From Channallabes apus (taxonomy: Eukaryota; Chordata; Actinopteri; Siluriformes; Clariidae): a stretch of DNA of 64,000 nt. The stretch spans positions 27,184,571 through 27,248,570 of the forward strand of contig CM060107.1 in the NCBI GenBank assembly GCA_030522415.1, written 5' to 3'. Position 1 is the stretch's first letter. Each line of letters begins with the position of its first letter. The notes below the pieces were generated by a model. That model searched no databases. It saw only the letters and a program-made list of their open reading frames with translations, and was not told the DNA's origin. Below, in pieces: positions 1 to 11,931 of the stretch. A program made the position numbers and the translations under genes.

Positions 1-51
1 CCCTTAATTTAAATCTGTTGCTACATAGATACATGCTTACAGATACAAAAT

Positions 52-541
52 GAAAAACATGTGGACAATTCTAAGTACCACAAATTTAGGAGAGTAAGTT
101 ACAGCAAGGTGCCGCTAATCCTCAACCCTAGATTAATTGATCATCAGCAGGTGTACAGACCTTTTTAAAAGTAGGATTTATGGCAGTTTGTTGGTCTGGA
201 GCATTCAGGTGAGTAACACAATGCCAAGAAGGAAGGAAATATATGATACAAAGCATAGCATTAAATCAGAATGGCTAAAATAAATTATAAAAAAAAGAAT
301 CAAGGTTTGGGAATGGCCTTGTTAAAGTCCAGACCTCAACCCAACTGAAATGTTGTTATGGGACCTTAAGAGAGCTGTGCAAAAACGAATGCCCAAAAAT
401 CTCATTGAACTGAAGCAATGTTGTAAAAAAGAATGGGCTTAAATTCCTCCACAATTATGTAGGAGACTGATAAAGCCATAAAGGAAGCTTTAAACAAGCT
501 ATTAATTCATGGGGTACTTAGTATTGTCCACATGTTTTTTT
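52..541 (+). mobile_element. Internally deleted Tc1/mariner-like element
   Basis: Both ends carry the same sequence in inverted orientation: ACATGTGGACAAT with a few flanking bases at 57-78 and its reverse complement at about 512-535, differing at about one position. Between them, at roughly 325-480, a broken frame reads like the end of a Tc1-type transposase ([18 protein letters not shown], then a KKEW...IPPQL stretch), which is the third-acid region of the DDE domain. About two thirds of a normal 1.3-1.6 kb element is missing, so it is a non-autonomous fossil. Confidence 0.75.
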
Positions 542-559
542 TTCTTTTTGGTTATATAA

Positions 560-2765
560 AAAGCAGTTAAAAAGTTATGTGTATGTTGTTGACTGACTTA
601 AAGAATATAGCTGAGGTGTGGATAATGTGATTGTGCGTGCATGGTGCTCTTCAATGAACTGATGTCCTTTCTAGGGAGTATTTCCCTTTCACACTCAGTA
701 TTCCCAGAATAATAATCACCATGTATAATAAGGCATAATTTCTTTTTGACAAGATTAGTTCAACAGAGTAGTTCATTATAGGGATAACCAACATTCAATA
801 ACTGATTGATCATCAGGAAAAATGATAGTTTTTTTTTTTTTTTTATAAAAACAGATATCAAAAAATTATGTTTGTTGGTGATGAGTGTTTCAGGTTTACA
901 GCTAGGAGGTAGAATGGAAGGATTTTTAAGTGTGTCCGGGTTTCCAAGAGTTCTAAGAGGAACAAAAAAAGCTTAAATATTCATGCTTTTGGACTGAGCA
1001 ATATACAGACTTAGATTTGGTGGGAGCATGGTCATCAAAGAATTTGTAAACAAATTGAAAAATCGCAAATATAAGCAGGGCAAGAGAGATTAATTGTATG
1101 AAATAGTGGTTCCATAAACTGAGGTGGGGAATGAGTTTGTTAAGTTTGCAAAATGACATAGGAGTGGATTATGGAATGAAGAAATGAAACATGACTCATA
1201 GTCATGGGAGTGAAAAACTGCCATGGCAGAGACATTAAGATCATGGCGCACATCAATTTATGCTTGAAAGCATGAAAAACTGATAAATATCAAAATACGG
1301 TGAACGGATGTTGTGTAAATGACATTGGTGTGTACAGTCACTTGCACCTGGAAGCATCAAATGCTTCATTAACAAAGACAGAATACATATGACATCAAAA
1401 ACTGAGTCATTTGAGTTTAGGTGGCACTCTCCCTTCCCGTGTCATTGCGACACTAGAAAAAAGTTCCATGCATATAATAGCATGATGAGTCATGTCAGCC
1501 TTTTTGGCAAAATCAACATAGTGCTGCAGACTTCACAGAACCAGATGTCAAGCCTTGTGGATTAGAAAGTACAGCATTTAGGAACCATTTGATGTCATTT
1601 TCCCTCCGGCAGAGACAAGCCTTTTGAAGGGATGAGCTTTAGAAAAGATGAGATGAGGGTGTGCGAAATGAAACTGTTTCAGCAGAAGAATTTATCATTT
1701 TTTTCATTAGTGAGAAGTGTTCTGCACATGGCAGGTCACATATTTGTGACCTAGTGTGAACCGAACCTAGAGTTCAGAGTTCACTTTTCACAAAAAGTAA
1801 ATCCTTGGGAAAGTTATTATAACTATGTATCCACTAAACAATTCAAACTCTTGCCCAGTGCCACCATGTGGTGGGCAGAAAGAATATCATGTTTCTATAC
1901 CCTTCTGGCCTCGCTTAGGTGAAGTGCACAAAAAAAAAATTTATATGTCATCAAATAATGTTTTTAAAAGCCTCTATAGCACCACTGGAACATTTTTGTA
2001 ATTCCTGTCTCTTTAGCCGCTGGTATGAACTGGTGTAAAGGGTCAATGAGCAGCATGTAGTGAAGTGACATTGCTTCATGAAATATGTCTAAAATAATAT
2101 TTAAATAAGAGAATAGAGAACTGCTTAGACCTAGTTATCTAACTTGTGGTTGGGTCTAATTGTTTACTTCCTAATTTAAATGTTAGGTATGTGACATCTG
2201 TATAACAATTGTGTTCCTTTTTTGGCTTTCCTTGCAAATAATTAAGGGGTTCATTTTCAGGTCACTTTTTACTACAGCAAAAAAGTGTGAAAATTATGTT
2301 GAAAATGCGAATTTATGCTTCTTTGTCTATAATTATTTTTACTCTAAATACTGACTTGTAAAACTGGCTTCCTTATATTTACAACTAGTTACAGATACAG
2401 TATTAGAACGTCCTTGGGTTAGTTTATAATATGGTAAAAGGTTTAACCTAATTAATAAAACAAAATCCCCAACACTTGCCACATTTCTGAAATCATTAAG
2501 GTTCTAAAAAAAAATATTTCCATCACATTTTAAAGATGCATGGCTTCCTTTTTGTTATTTTCCTGCTTCTGTTGAAATTTTTTACAAAATCAACATTTAA
2601 TACACAGGAAACACATGCAGTAATTCATACTCTAAGTCATGGTAATTACATAATCTTATGATTACACATATATACATCTATTATAAATCAGTCTTCTGTT
2701 TGTTGTTTGACTGCTATTATTATATGTACCACATTATAATACATTATATAGTGTCATATAATCTA
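560..2765. other. Gene-free AT-rich stretch
   Basis: I see no exon with a convincing splice-flanked frame here. The open frames are short and low in complexity. Around 640-720 the wording resembles interspersed fish repeat sequence, but I could not define its ends. A poly-T run lies at about 829-843. Confidence 0.4.
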
Positions 2766-2771
2766 CACTAG

Positions 2772-3524
2772 CAGTCAAAAGTTTGGACATCTATTTAAAT
2801 TCAATAACATAACATTATCTCAGGCGGCACGGTGGTGTAGTGGTTAGCACTGTCGCCTTGCACCTCCAGGGTCCGGGTTCGATTCCCAGCCAGGCTCGAT
2901 TCCGTCTCTGTGTGCATGGAGTTTGTTCTCCATGTTCTCCCCGTGCTTGGTGGGTTTCCTCCGGGTACTCCGGTTTCCTCCCACAGTCGAAAGACATGCA
3001 GATTAGGCTAATTGACGTTCCCAAATTGACCGTAGTGTGTGAATGAGTGTGTATGTGTGTGTGTGCTCTGCGATGGATTGGCACGCTGTCCAGGGTGTAC
3101 CCTGCCTCGTGCCCTGAGTCTCCTGGGATAGGCTCCAGGTCCACGTGACCATAAATACATGATAAAGCGGTATAGAAGATGAATGAATGTACATTATCTC
3201 CTATTTAATTTTTAATCTGAATTGCGGTCAATTGGTAGACTCTAAATGAACATATCCTCTGTAGCAGAAGTAAATCATAGTCTCGATTTTCTGGGATGGC
3301 TCTCATGAGAGGCAGTTTCATCATAGCGTTGGTGTTTTTTTTGCAGCCACAATTGAAGATACCGTTCTTGCAAGTTCTTGCATTTTCCCAGATGGACTGG
3401 CCTTCACCTCTTAAAGTAGTGATAGACTTTTTTTTCTCTTTGCTTGCTTTGTTATTTCATACAGTAGTTTTGATCTGTACAGTATTGTTCTACAATATAT
3501 TACAAAAAGATGTGTCCAAACTGG
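2772..3524. mobile_element. Non-autonomous Tc1/mariner-type element split by a SINE
   Basis: The left end CAGTCAAAAGTTTGGACAT (2772-2790) is matched in inverted form by TGTGTCCAAACTGG near 3511-3524, where a few bases of the right terminal repeat are lost. The interior has no transposase frame. A SINE with its own target-site duplication sits inside, so this element is the older of the two. Confidence 0.5.
2822..3190 (+). mobile_element. tRNA-like SINE, full-length copy with 10-bp TSD
   Basis: The head has RNA polymerase III promoter boxes: an A box TGGTGTAGTGG (2833-2843) and a B box GGTTCGATTCC (2876-2886), 33 bases apart as in a tRNA. The body continues through a conserved region to a 3' tail of ATGA/GAAT units. 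The flanks are direct repeats ACATTATCTC at 2812-2821 and 3191-3200, as expected for insertion by LINE machinery. Other copies of the family lie near 18.1, 41.8-43.0, 42.5, 48.2 and 62.8 kb. Confidence 0.85.
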
Positions 3525-3951
3525 TACTGTAGATTGTGGCATATTATTTATGGTTTATTACAAAGGGATAGCAACGTAAATTCTTACTTTATCAGGCCAG
3601 AAAATAAATGTTGTTAAATTAAACGGCCCAAAATACCTGATGTCCTACTTATTCGAATTAACCATTTAGTTTCAAATAACACTTAGTGGTGCTGTTTTGA
3701 TACATCTGCATTTTCAAACAGTTAACCTCTTGAAACATGAAAGTGTATATTTTCGAGTGTTACTCCAAGTCTATACTGTAAGCTTATTTATATTCTACAT
3801 TGCCTCGGATTATAGTTATTTAAGAGGAGCGCTGGATCTTTACCCTCAAAATTACACACAACCATCCAATGTCCAAACAGTCCTGCCGTCATGTTTCTTG
3901 TTTACATACTGCTCATTTCCGGTGTTATGCGATAAAATGCCACCTGACCTG

Positions 3952-4232
3952 ATGCAGAATTATTACATATTAATTATTAAGAAAAATTAAAAGTGATGAT
4001 ATTGACAAAAAAAAGGTTGCGGCCTCTGCAGGACAGGTGGACACACATTTCAGAATATTTTTTGAGGAAATAGGTCACTTGACCTGGATGGTATTGAAGT
4101 AAAATGCAGAATTATTAAATATTAATTATTAATAAATATGAAAAGTGATAATATTGAATACAAAAAGGTTGTTCCCTCTGCAGGACAAGTGGACACACAT
4201 TTCAGAATAGGTTTTGAGGCAATAGATCATTT
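3952..4232. repeat. Tandem duplication, unit about 151 bp
   Basis: Two adjacent units begin with ATGCAGAATTATTA (about 3952 and 4103). Both contain a run of TTAATTATTAA sequence, then CTCTGCAGGAC and GTGGACACACATTTCAGAATA. They differ by scattered substitutions and small gaps, so the duplication is not recent. No reading frame spans the pair. Confidence 0.85.
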
Positions 4233-4239
4233 ATTTATT

Positions 4240-4660
4240 TATTTATTAATATGCTCATAATATAAATATTATCCGTATTTCAGTCGGACAATAATTTGCA
4301 GACGGTCCCTAACTCGCGCAGTAGGCGACGTGCTTTCGCCGGACTCTGTTAGCGAATCTCCGCTACAACTCGGAATCTGGAGCCCGGAGCTCGAATATCC
4401 AACGTCAAACCAACTTCACCGCGGTGCTTACTATTTAGTGAAGATGTCGGCTACACTTAACATTTTCATTGTTAATTCCATGGGTTATCATCATTCTGCA
4501 TGTGTGTAGGCTTACGTGTGTCTACCTAGAAATCCGATAGTCAGCCATGTCATTTATATAACCCTGGGGGTTTATTTGTTGTACTGTGTGAAAATTGACA
4601 ACAATTTTAATCAATCGTGACAGTCGTAAGACTACTCGTTAATTTGATGTGGAATTCATC
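4240..4660. other. Unassigned block with a GC-rich core
   Basis: The 4300-4450 part is clearly richer in GC and CpG than its surroundings and has no supported exon. It lies next to an L2 3' end and near a hAT 5' piece, so it may be transposon-derived, but I could not name the family or see termini. Confidence 0.3.
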
Positions 4661-5585
4661 AAATTCCACAATGTACCTAATAGGCAATGTACCTAAAAGC
4701 AGTAACTAAATCAGCATACTATCATCTCAAAAACATTGCAAGAATTAGATGTTTTGTTTCCGATAAAGATTTGGAGAAACTTGTCCATGCCTTTATCACC
4801 AGCAGGGTGGATTATTATAATGGTCTCCTCACCGGCCTTCCCAAGAAGACCATTAGACAGCTGCAGCTCATCCAGAACGCTGCTGCCAGGATTCTAACTA
4901 GAACCAGAAAATCTGAGCACATCACACCAGTCCTCAGGTCCTTACACTGGCTTCCTGTAACATTTAGGATAAAGTACTTTTACTTGTTTATAAATCACTT
5001 AATGACCTAGGACCTAAATACATTGCAGATATGCTCATTGAATATAAACCTAACAGACCACTCAGATCGTTAGGATCGAGTCAGTTAGAAATCCCAAAAG
5101 TTCACACAAGACAAGGGGAGTCCGCCTTTAGCCATTATGCTGCCCGCAGTTGGAACCATCTTCCAGAAGAGATCAGATGTGCTAAAACATTAGTCACTTT
5201 TAAATCTAGACTTAAAACTCATCTGTTTAGCTGTGCGTTTATTCAGTGAGCACTGAGCTACGTCCGAACCGACTGCATTATTTTATGTTTATCTAATATC
5301 TTAAATTGTTTTATTTTTATTTTTAAATATGTTTTAATTTTATGTTTAAATGTTTAAATTTGTTTTAATTAGTTCTCTATTTTTATTTTTAATTACATTA
5401 GTTTATAGTTTTATTGCAAACTGTTTTTATTTTAAAATTTTAATTAAATTTAAAAGTTTTCGTTAAAAAGCTTTATTGCTATTATCTTTTATTTTATTTT
5501 ATGATTATTTTCTTTTCTTCTATGTAAAGCACTTTGAATTACCATTGTGTATGAAATGTGCTATACAAATAAACTTGTCTTGCCT
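4660..5585 (+). mobile_element. L2-type LINE, 5'-truncated 3' end
   Basis: Two adjoining frames (4687-5010 and 5031-5249) encode the C-terminal end of a non-LTR reverse transcriptase. Hallmarks are SRVDYYNGLLTGLPKK, QLIQNAAARILTRTRK and ITPVLRSLHWLPV, then a SAFSHYAARSWNHLP segment. One frameshift near 5010 breaks the frame. The 3' end has the common L2 tail wording (AAGCACTTTGAATTACC, then CTATACAAATAAACTTG). The truncation and the break mean it cannot move by itself. Confidence 0.8.
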
Positions 5586-5589
5586 AATT

Positions 5590-6296
5590 GGCAGACGATT
5601 CATTTGGAAGTAGCAGCTAGGTAGGCTAGTGGTTCAGGTTGTTGACAAACACTCAAATGCACGAGTGACACACACACACCACAAAAAAGCACTTGGTCCT
5701 CCCTACTGTATATAAATGTCCCTCCCTTCACTCTGCCAACATTTCGGCTACTTCTTACCGGACTCGTAGCTATTCTGAAGCCTTCCTCAATCTGTCCCTG
5801 CTGGGTCACGTTTCTCTCCACCTCCTCCTCTTCATCTGTGTAACTAACATTGACGTTACTCTGTTCTACATTCCCTTGTGCCGCTCCGGCAGCCTGAGCA
5901 CTCTGGACTGCCTCTGCACTCTTGCTAGATGTTGATGGCCCTAAATGTGATTTTCGCACATTTTGCTGCTTCCACTTGTAGGCCTTTGCGTCTTTTTTCT
6001 CGCAGCTTTTTGATTTTGTCACAGGGAGATGAGGGCTGACCAGGAGGGAGATGAGGGCTGACCAGGAGGGAGGTGGGGCGTGACCTGAGATTTCATTGGA
6101 CTAGCTCAATATCTTTTAAGACAGTCAACAAATGTGCCGCGATTCGTGTCTCAGATACTCTACCGTTGCGGTAATAAATAAATTGGCCTAATAAACTTTT
6201 AAAAAAATATTAAATTATGACTGACACCCCCGGCCCAAAAATGTGCGTCGGCCCACCTGGCATTGCCTGGTATGCCCTATGTCCAGTCCAGGCCTG
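5590..6296 (-). mobile_element. hAT-type transposon, 5' portion
   Basis: Read on the minus strand, the piece starts at 6296 with CAGGCCTGGACTGG and continues with a GGTGGGCCGAC segment, which I recognise as a common fish hAT terminus. A leader with a duplicated CCTCCTGGTCAGCCCTCATC stretch follows. Then comes a 140-codon frame (6022-5600) rich in K, S, Q and acidic residues, like the N-terminal tail of hAT transposases before the zinc-finger and catalytic domains. The catalytic part is absent, and the sequence ends at the L2 copy. Confidence 0.5.
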
Positions 6297-6362
6297 ACCC
6301 AAGCCCTCAGTGTCAGTGAGTGTCAGAACTGGCGGATGTGATGAAGGTTCAGATGAAAGCTG

Positions 6363-6821
6363 TGAGTATGAAAATAGCTGACAATAAGGCCATACACAAG
6401 AATAGCCCCCAAAACAAAGCTAAATAAAACAATAAGAAATAAATATTTTATTTATTATATATCTTTCTTTTAAAGTTTTTGTTACAAAAACAAGAACAAC
6501 ACACGAACCTTTTTCAAATGAATGCATACATAAATAAATTAATTAGTTTTTTCTAACAAATCTAGCCAAATGACCTGCAAGCCAAATGTAATAAACAAAA
6601 CAAAACAAAAATTAAAAAATCTAGTGCATGGTTAAATTCCTTGTAAATGTACAGGTTTGAGGCATAAAGTTGGTCGCCAACAGAATCTTGTCCCACCGTC
6701 ACAGTCTGGTTTTATCACATACATTTCATTAGTTTATTTTTCCCCTTCACAAACACACAGTTGTGAGCATGAAAGTAACTGGCAATGAGACTATACGCAA
6801 GAATATCTCTCAAAATAAAGT

Positions 6822-6901
<80 letters not shown>

Positions 6902-7310
6902 CTGTAGATAGATAGATAGATACATAGATAGATGAAAAATATGTCTTTATAATGTTTTGCCAAGTTAGATTAAAACCTAGGATGCAGTGAACAAAAACAA
7001 GTATAGTACAACAAACAAATTCCAATTACAGATCTATTTTTTTCTTGCAGATAATAAATAAATTAATAAACAATTTTTATTTCCGAACAAGTTTACCCTT
7101 ATGACCTGCAGGAAGGTCATAAACAAAATAAAACAAAAATGAAAAATGCAATTTTTAACACCAGTGCATTGCTGAATTCCTTGTAAATACACAGGTTTAA
7201 GGCACAAAGATGGTCACCAAGAGCATCTAGTCCCATCTACACAGCCTGGCCTTTATGTAAACACATACATTTCATTAGTTTATTTTCTTCTCCTTCACAA
7301 GTACACATTC
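6363..7310. repeat. Diverged tandem duplication, 400-540 bp units
   Basis: The segment at 6363-6423 (GAATAGC region) reappears at 6763-6824. The following segment at about 6620-6760 (AATTCCTTGTAAAT, then ACACAGGTTT/GACAGGTTT, then ACATACATTTCATTAGTTTATTTT) reappears at about 7170-7300. The spacing differs because the second unit contains the GATA microsatellite. I cannot tell whether the ancestral unit is a transposon or unique DNA. Confidence 0.65.
6822..6929. repeat. (GATA)n microsatellite
   Basis: A run of about 25 GATA/TAGA units interrupted once near 6901 by CTGTAG. The predicted frames of repeated LSIY on the minus strand are translations of the repeat and not genes. Confidence 0.97.
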
Positions 7311-9819
7311 AAATCTCATTCAGCTTTTCTGTATCAGGAAAGCAAAAGCAAAAAAATTAAAAAAATTCCCCACATATTCAGTTTTACTTTCAACCTAGTG
7401 CTTCTACTGTAAAGTGCACATTTTACTAAAATTTCAAAATACTAAAATTAAGCATTATTCATGTTTTCCTTTTCCAAATAACCTGAGTGTGCTGGTAGGT
7501 CATGCTGTGCTAAGAGCAGAGTCAATGTGGGGATCCATGAAAGGTATGCTGTTTCTATTGCTTCAGTGCTAAACCCTTGTACTGAAATGTAAATGTTTTT
7601 CTTTCTGAATGGTAATTTCCGAAAAAAAAAACATCAAGGAACAGGTTGTACTTTTGCTACATGTAAATGGGATTACTGATGTAATGAAACTACAAACAAG
7701 CCTAACCCCTCTTCCCATTCATCTCCACCCTTTTTTGTTAAACCTGCCTTCCTGAATAGAAAGGCAAAGCTGTACCAACTGGGGGTGAAAACTATTTACA
7801 TTTATTGCAAGTCATAATTTGATTAAGTTTCTGTATACTTTTTAGAAATATTATAGAGTTCACCTAAACTGAACCTGTTTTAAAGGCAGGTTGGAGTCAT
7901 TTAGTCAGCTGGTATACCAAGGTCATAACTTACAAGTAAGTAAATATACTCAGGGTGACAACTTGATAATTAATTATAAGAAATAATAATAATGAAAAAA
8001 AAAAACAGTACCACTGTAGGATTTTATTAACTGCATGTGATGTTTAGTTTACCTTTATTCCTTTATGCAGTGTTATGCAAATAAGAAATTGAGGACAAAG
8101 TTTCCGTTTAGAGGACTTTTGCTGGACACCTCGAGGAATTATTTACCAGTAAATCCTATACAGAAGACTCTGGTAAATAAATTTTTATTTCATTATGTGA
8201 TCTTATTTACCAGTGACAAGTGGCATGTAAAATCGACATATATATGAATCACTACCTGTACCTAAGAATTTATTTCTTTATAGTATGCCATGGCTTATAA
8301 TAAATTCAATGTATTTCACTGGCACATTGTGGATCATCCTTCTTTCCCTTACAAAAGACACAGTTTTCCTGATTTGAGCAACAAGGTACAGTGTGTTACT
8401 ACTGGACGAAAGATTCCTGAAGGTAAGGGGTCATGAAATGGAACACAACATGTGTAATTTAGTCGATGTTTACTTCATCAAAATGTAGAATTTTCCAAAG
8501 AACAGATATAACTTCTCAACTTCTAAAAGTTCCTTTTATGATTTATGCTGAAACTAATGAACACAAAGACAAGTTTAAAAATACTTAAGCCTGAAAATTA
8601 GCTTAAACATCAACAAAAGTCAAACACCAAACTGGGTAAAGTTTAAACATTTAATTGCTTTTGTCTGCATATTCAATGTTGTTGAGGTTTGCAGTGTAAA
8701 AATGCTCTTTTTCAAAAAAAATTGTCAATCTATCATGATTTGTTTATATTGTTTTTTGTTTATAATTTAATGCACTTTAAATCTATAAGTGAAATTAGAC
8801 AGTTTAATATACAGAAGTTTAAAATACAGATATCAGATTATTGTTAACAGCAGGAACCAGATAGGTATTAACCATATTCTCATTTTACAATTTGTAGAAT
8901 ATCATACAGTATATACTGTATATACAGTATAATTTAATTATACTGTTACTGTATGTCTGATTTAGGGAGCCTTTCACCCTGTTACTAACGTTTACACGCA
9001 GTTAGTTGTGAGAAGGGTGATCGCTCGCGCATCAGAGTGGTGCCAGCGTTTGATTCCCTAGGACACACTGAATCATGGGGTAAAGGTATGACACATGCAT
9101 TCATGCAGGTTGTGTGATTTTTTGATTACAGACTTGGCATGATTTTAGTACATTCTCATAAAACTATTTTTATTTTAGACTGGCTTTACAGCATCTAAAT
9201 AAAGTTTCATTGCATTGTCATTACTTTTTTTTCTCCCTTTGTGTTCTTTCAGGGCAGCCAGACCTGCTGACGCCCTGCTACAGAAGACCTGTTCCCACTG
9301 GGACATTTGGTCCAATCAATCCAATGTTGAGATCCAGTTACCAGTTCATGAGTAGCCTCTTTAAAGTGGTAACCTCTGTATTTCCTAACTCTTTTGTTCA
9401 TCTTGGAGGTGATGAGGTTGACTTCAAATGCTAGTAAAAAGCTGCAAAATTTGCACTGTTGTTTGAGTGTTTTGTTTAAAGCAGATAACGTTATCATTGA
9501 ACATCCCTGTGGTCTTTAATGGGAAATCAAATTCTAGTGTGCAGGCATTTATGGAAAAATGGGATATGGAGATGATTTCTACCGTTCTACATGGAAAGGT
9601 AAATGATGAGAAAGAGAACAGTGCTGGGATTGTAACTTTTCCAAATTACAGTACTTTCTTAATATGATATAGAATGATGCCGTGAAAAACAACTTCTACA
9701 TTTTTTAAATATACGATTTATATAGTATTTAATATGAACTGTAATTAATCTACAGTATTTGATTATAGTATTATGAACAGTACAGCTGCTTTTAAGAAGA
9801 CCTCCATTGTTTGACGGTG

Positions 9820-10610
9820 TTACGTGCAGAGGGGTAGTGCACGTATGTGCGCGTGTGTAGTGCACGTATGTGCGCATGCGCCACGGCTGGTGGCGGCGCG
9901 TGCGCGATCTCTCCCCCTTTCCCTCTCTCTCGCTCTCCTTCTCACAGGAAGCCCCGCCCCGATTGAACGTGCCGTGACGTGCGCCGGGATTGGCTGGCCG
10001 TGGATGTGCGCGTCCTCTTAAGCTCGCGGATGCAAGCCGGAAGTGCGCGACTTATGCCTAGTGTATGACTTACGGGCTCAGAGTGGTTGATTGTTGAATT
10101 GCTGTTGGTTGGTTGGATGGATGGATGGATGGATGGATGTGCGTTGTGGAAAGAGAGAGACTGTTGTGTCGCGCCATGTGCTCTCATTTCCTTTTTGTTT
10201 TGAACGCGTGGATGGAAGTGGTCCTCCCACAATTGTATATAGTTTTTTTTTCGTAAATATTGTGTATATATTGTTAGTTCTTTTTTTTGTATATAGTTAC
10301 AAGGAAGCAGTAGGGGTTGGACGCCATTTTTGTTGTCCCCCGTTTTCTCCTGGGTTTTTTTTTTTTGATGGTTAGTTTAGCCTTTTGTATTTTTTATTTA
10401 TATTCTTTTGGTAGTTTAATTAGCTTTAAGGGAGGAGATAAGGGTGGGGTTTTTCATTATTGTTTTGGCCTTGGCCCAACCCTGAAACCCAGAGCTTCCT
10501 GTATGTGTGTGTATATAAAAATAAAAACCACGCACGGTACTTTGGTTGCCTTATTTATTTATTTACTATTTTCTTTGTTGCGTCCCTGGACCCTAGACCA
10601 AGTAAGTAAG
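9820..10610. mobile_element. GC/CpG-rich insert in the hexa relic, possible solo LTR
   Basis: This block begins with TGTTACGTGCAG and differs sharply in base composition from its neighbours. 9835-10060 is CpG-rich with CT-rich tracts, 10110-10138 is a (GGAT)n run, and an AATAAA signal lies in TATAAAAATAAAAACC near 10514. It occupies the place of a missing hexa exon. A TG start, a promoter-like GC-rich part and a downstream AATAAA fit a solo LTR, but I could not find a matching CA end or target-site duplication. An unrelated insertion is equally possible. Confidence 0.3.
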
Positions 10611-11199
10611 TTGCCCAGTCCCTGGTTTCTACTTTAAAGCATCTCACGATTTATTTACTTGCATTATTTACAGTATAATGCATGCAAAGTAATTTGATCT
10701 CCTCACTGGTCTAAAGGGAATTAGTGAATATTAGTGAAGGGCCCAATATGTTGGGGAGGTGTGGACAAGAGGATCCTATTTGTGTAAGATGCGCCAGGTG
10801 ACTAGGGCTGGACTGAAGGTCATTTTGGCGGCACCATTCTATCTGGACCTGCCTGGACCCATACACGACTGGGCTCGGTTCTATAATGTGCACCATCTCT
10901 CCTTTAAGGTTTAGGCATTATGTGCAAAATGACCTGTGTGACTGTTGTGGTGTGCTGTGTAATACTTACAATGCAATGCACTTTCCTTTTTAATCTGTGT
11001 GCTTTATGATTAATTGTTTGAACCATGTCCCAGGATTTCTCACATTTTGGTGACGATGACATAACTTCATATTCACAGGTGTTCCCAAGTTCCTGTTTGG
11101 TTATGCTCTTGATAACGAAGGAACTAATTGGAGAATAGCCAATGTACAGTAATGGTAGTGGGCTTGGTGGACATTGGTTTATATATGTAATTTCCTTTT

Positions 11200-11931
11200 A
11201 TTGCCACAAGGTGCCTGCAAAGAGTCAACTTTAATCATGCTTTTAGTCCCATTTTGACTGGGCACATTGTGCAGGATTGTAACACTGCCCAGGCAGAACA
11301 CATCACAATGAAATGAAAAACATCACATGGGATTTTCCCTGACAATGGTTGTGTTAAAAGCCTCATGTGCCACACTTGCTCATTTCTATTTTTGTGCAAA
11401 AAAATATCTTTGTCCAGGAGACCTGGGAAATCTTTAATGTTAGGGCTCTTGCCTTTAATGTTTTTCACATGAACTTTAAATTATAACCCTTTCCAAATTG
11501 ATGTGCAGCAACAATTGCTTCATTAAGACCATTGCTTATGTCTTTCCCTCTTGACATTGTGTTAAGACACACCTGAATGCTCCAGACCAACAAACTAACT
11601 CATGCTTTTATAGAGATCTGCACACTTGCTGGTGGGCAATTAATCAAGGCCTGATGATTAGCAGCACCTGGCTGTACCTTACCCTCTTAAATCCTATGGA
11701 AGCAGTAAGGGCTTGAGCCCACATGTTTTTTTCTTTTTGGCTTTATTTTTGTTAAATAAATAATGGCATAGTGAACATTTAAAAAAATGTTTTAGGCATA
11801 AAATTTTATGATGTTCGCCTGAGGTTGTATTTGCCTGATACTAAGACTCACTATGATCAGATGATTTTTATTATGTTTTTGCACAAAAAACAACATTAAA
11901 ATAGGCGGTACTAACCTTTGCACAACTGTAC
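11200..11931 (-). mobile_element. Degraded non-autonomous DNA transposon
   Basis: The sequence contains long stretches of wording common in fish DNA-transposon remnants: ATTTTTGTTAAATAAATAATGGC near 11748, and at the right end TTTTTGCACAAAAAAC followed by CTTTGCACAACTGTA. No transposase domain is readable. The left end is not defined. A hAT element is inserted at its right edge. Confidence 0.4.

Noticed and set aside
2833..2886. A tRNA gene
   Set aside because: A and B boxes are present, but no cloverleaf can be closed and the sequence continues into a SINE body with a tail.
2815..3144. Frames of about 100 codons in SINE copies (also 62.7-63.1 kb)
   Set aside because: Similar frames recur in each SINE copy because the sequence is repetitive; the element is a pol III type non-coding retroposon.
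6715..7025. Frames with repeated LSIY on the minus strand
   Set aside because: Translation of the GATA microsatellite.
9824..10637. Overlapping frames of 65-106 codons on both strands in the CpG-rich block
   Set aside because: Low-complexity translations (S/L-rich, poly-F) of CT-, GGAT- and T-rich tracts without domain or start context.
11080..11155. Possible exon after a CACAG acceptor (near VPKFLFGYALDNEGTNW)
   Set aside because: It does not match the next expected hexosaminidase segment, and no donor or continuing frame supports another gene.
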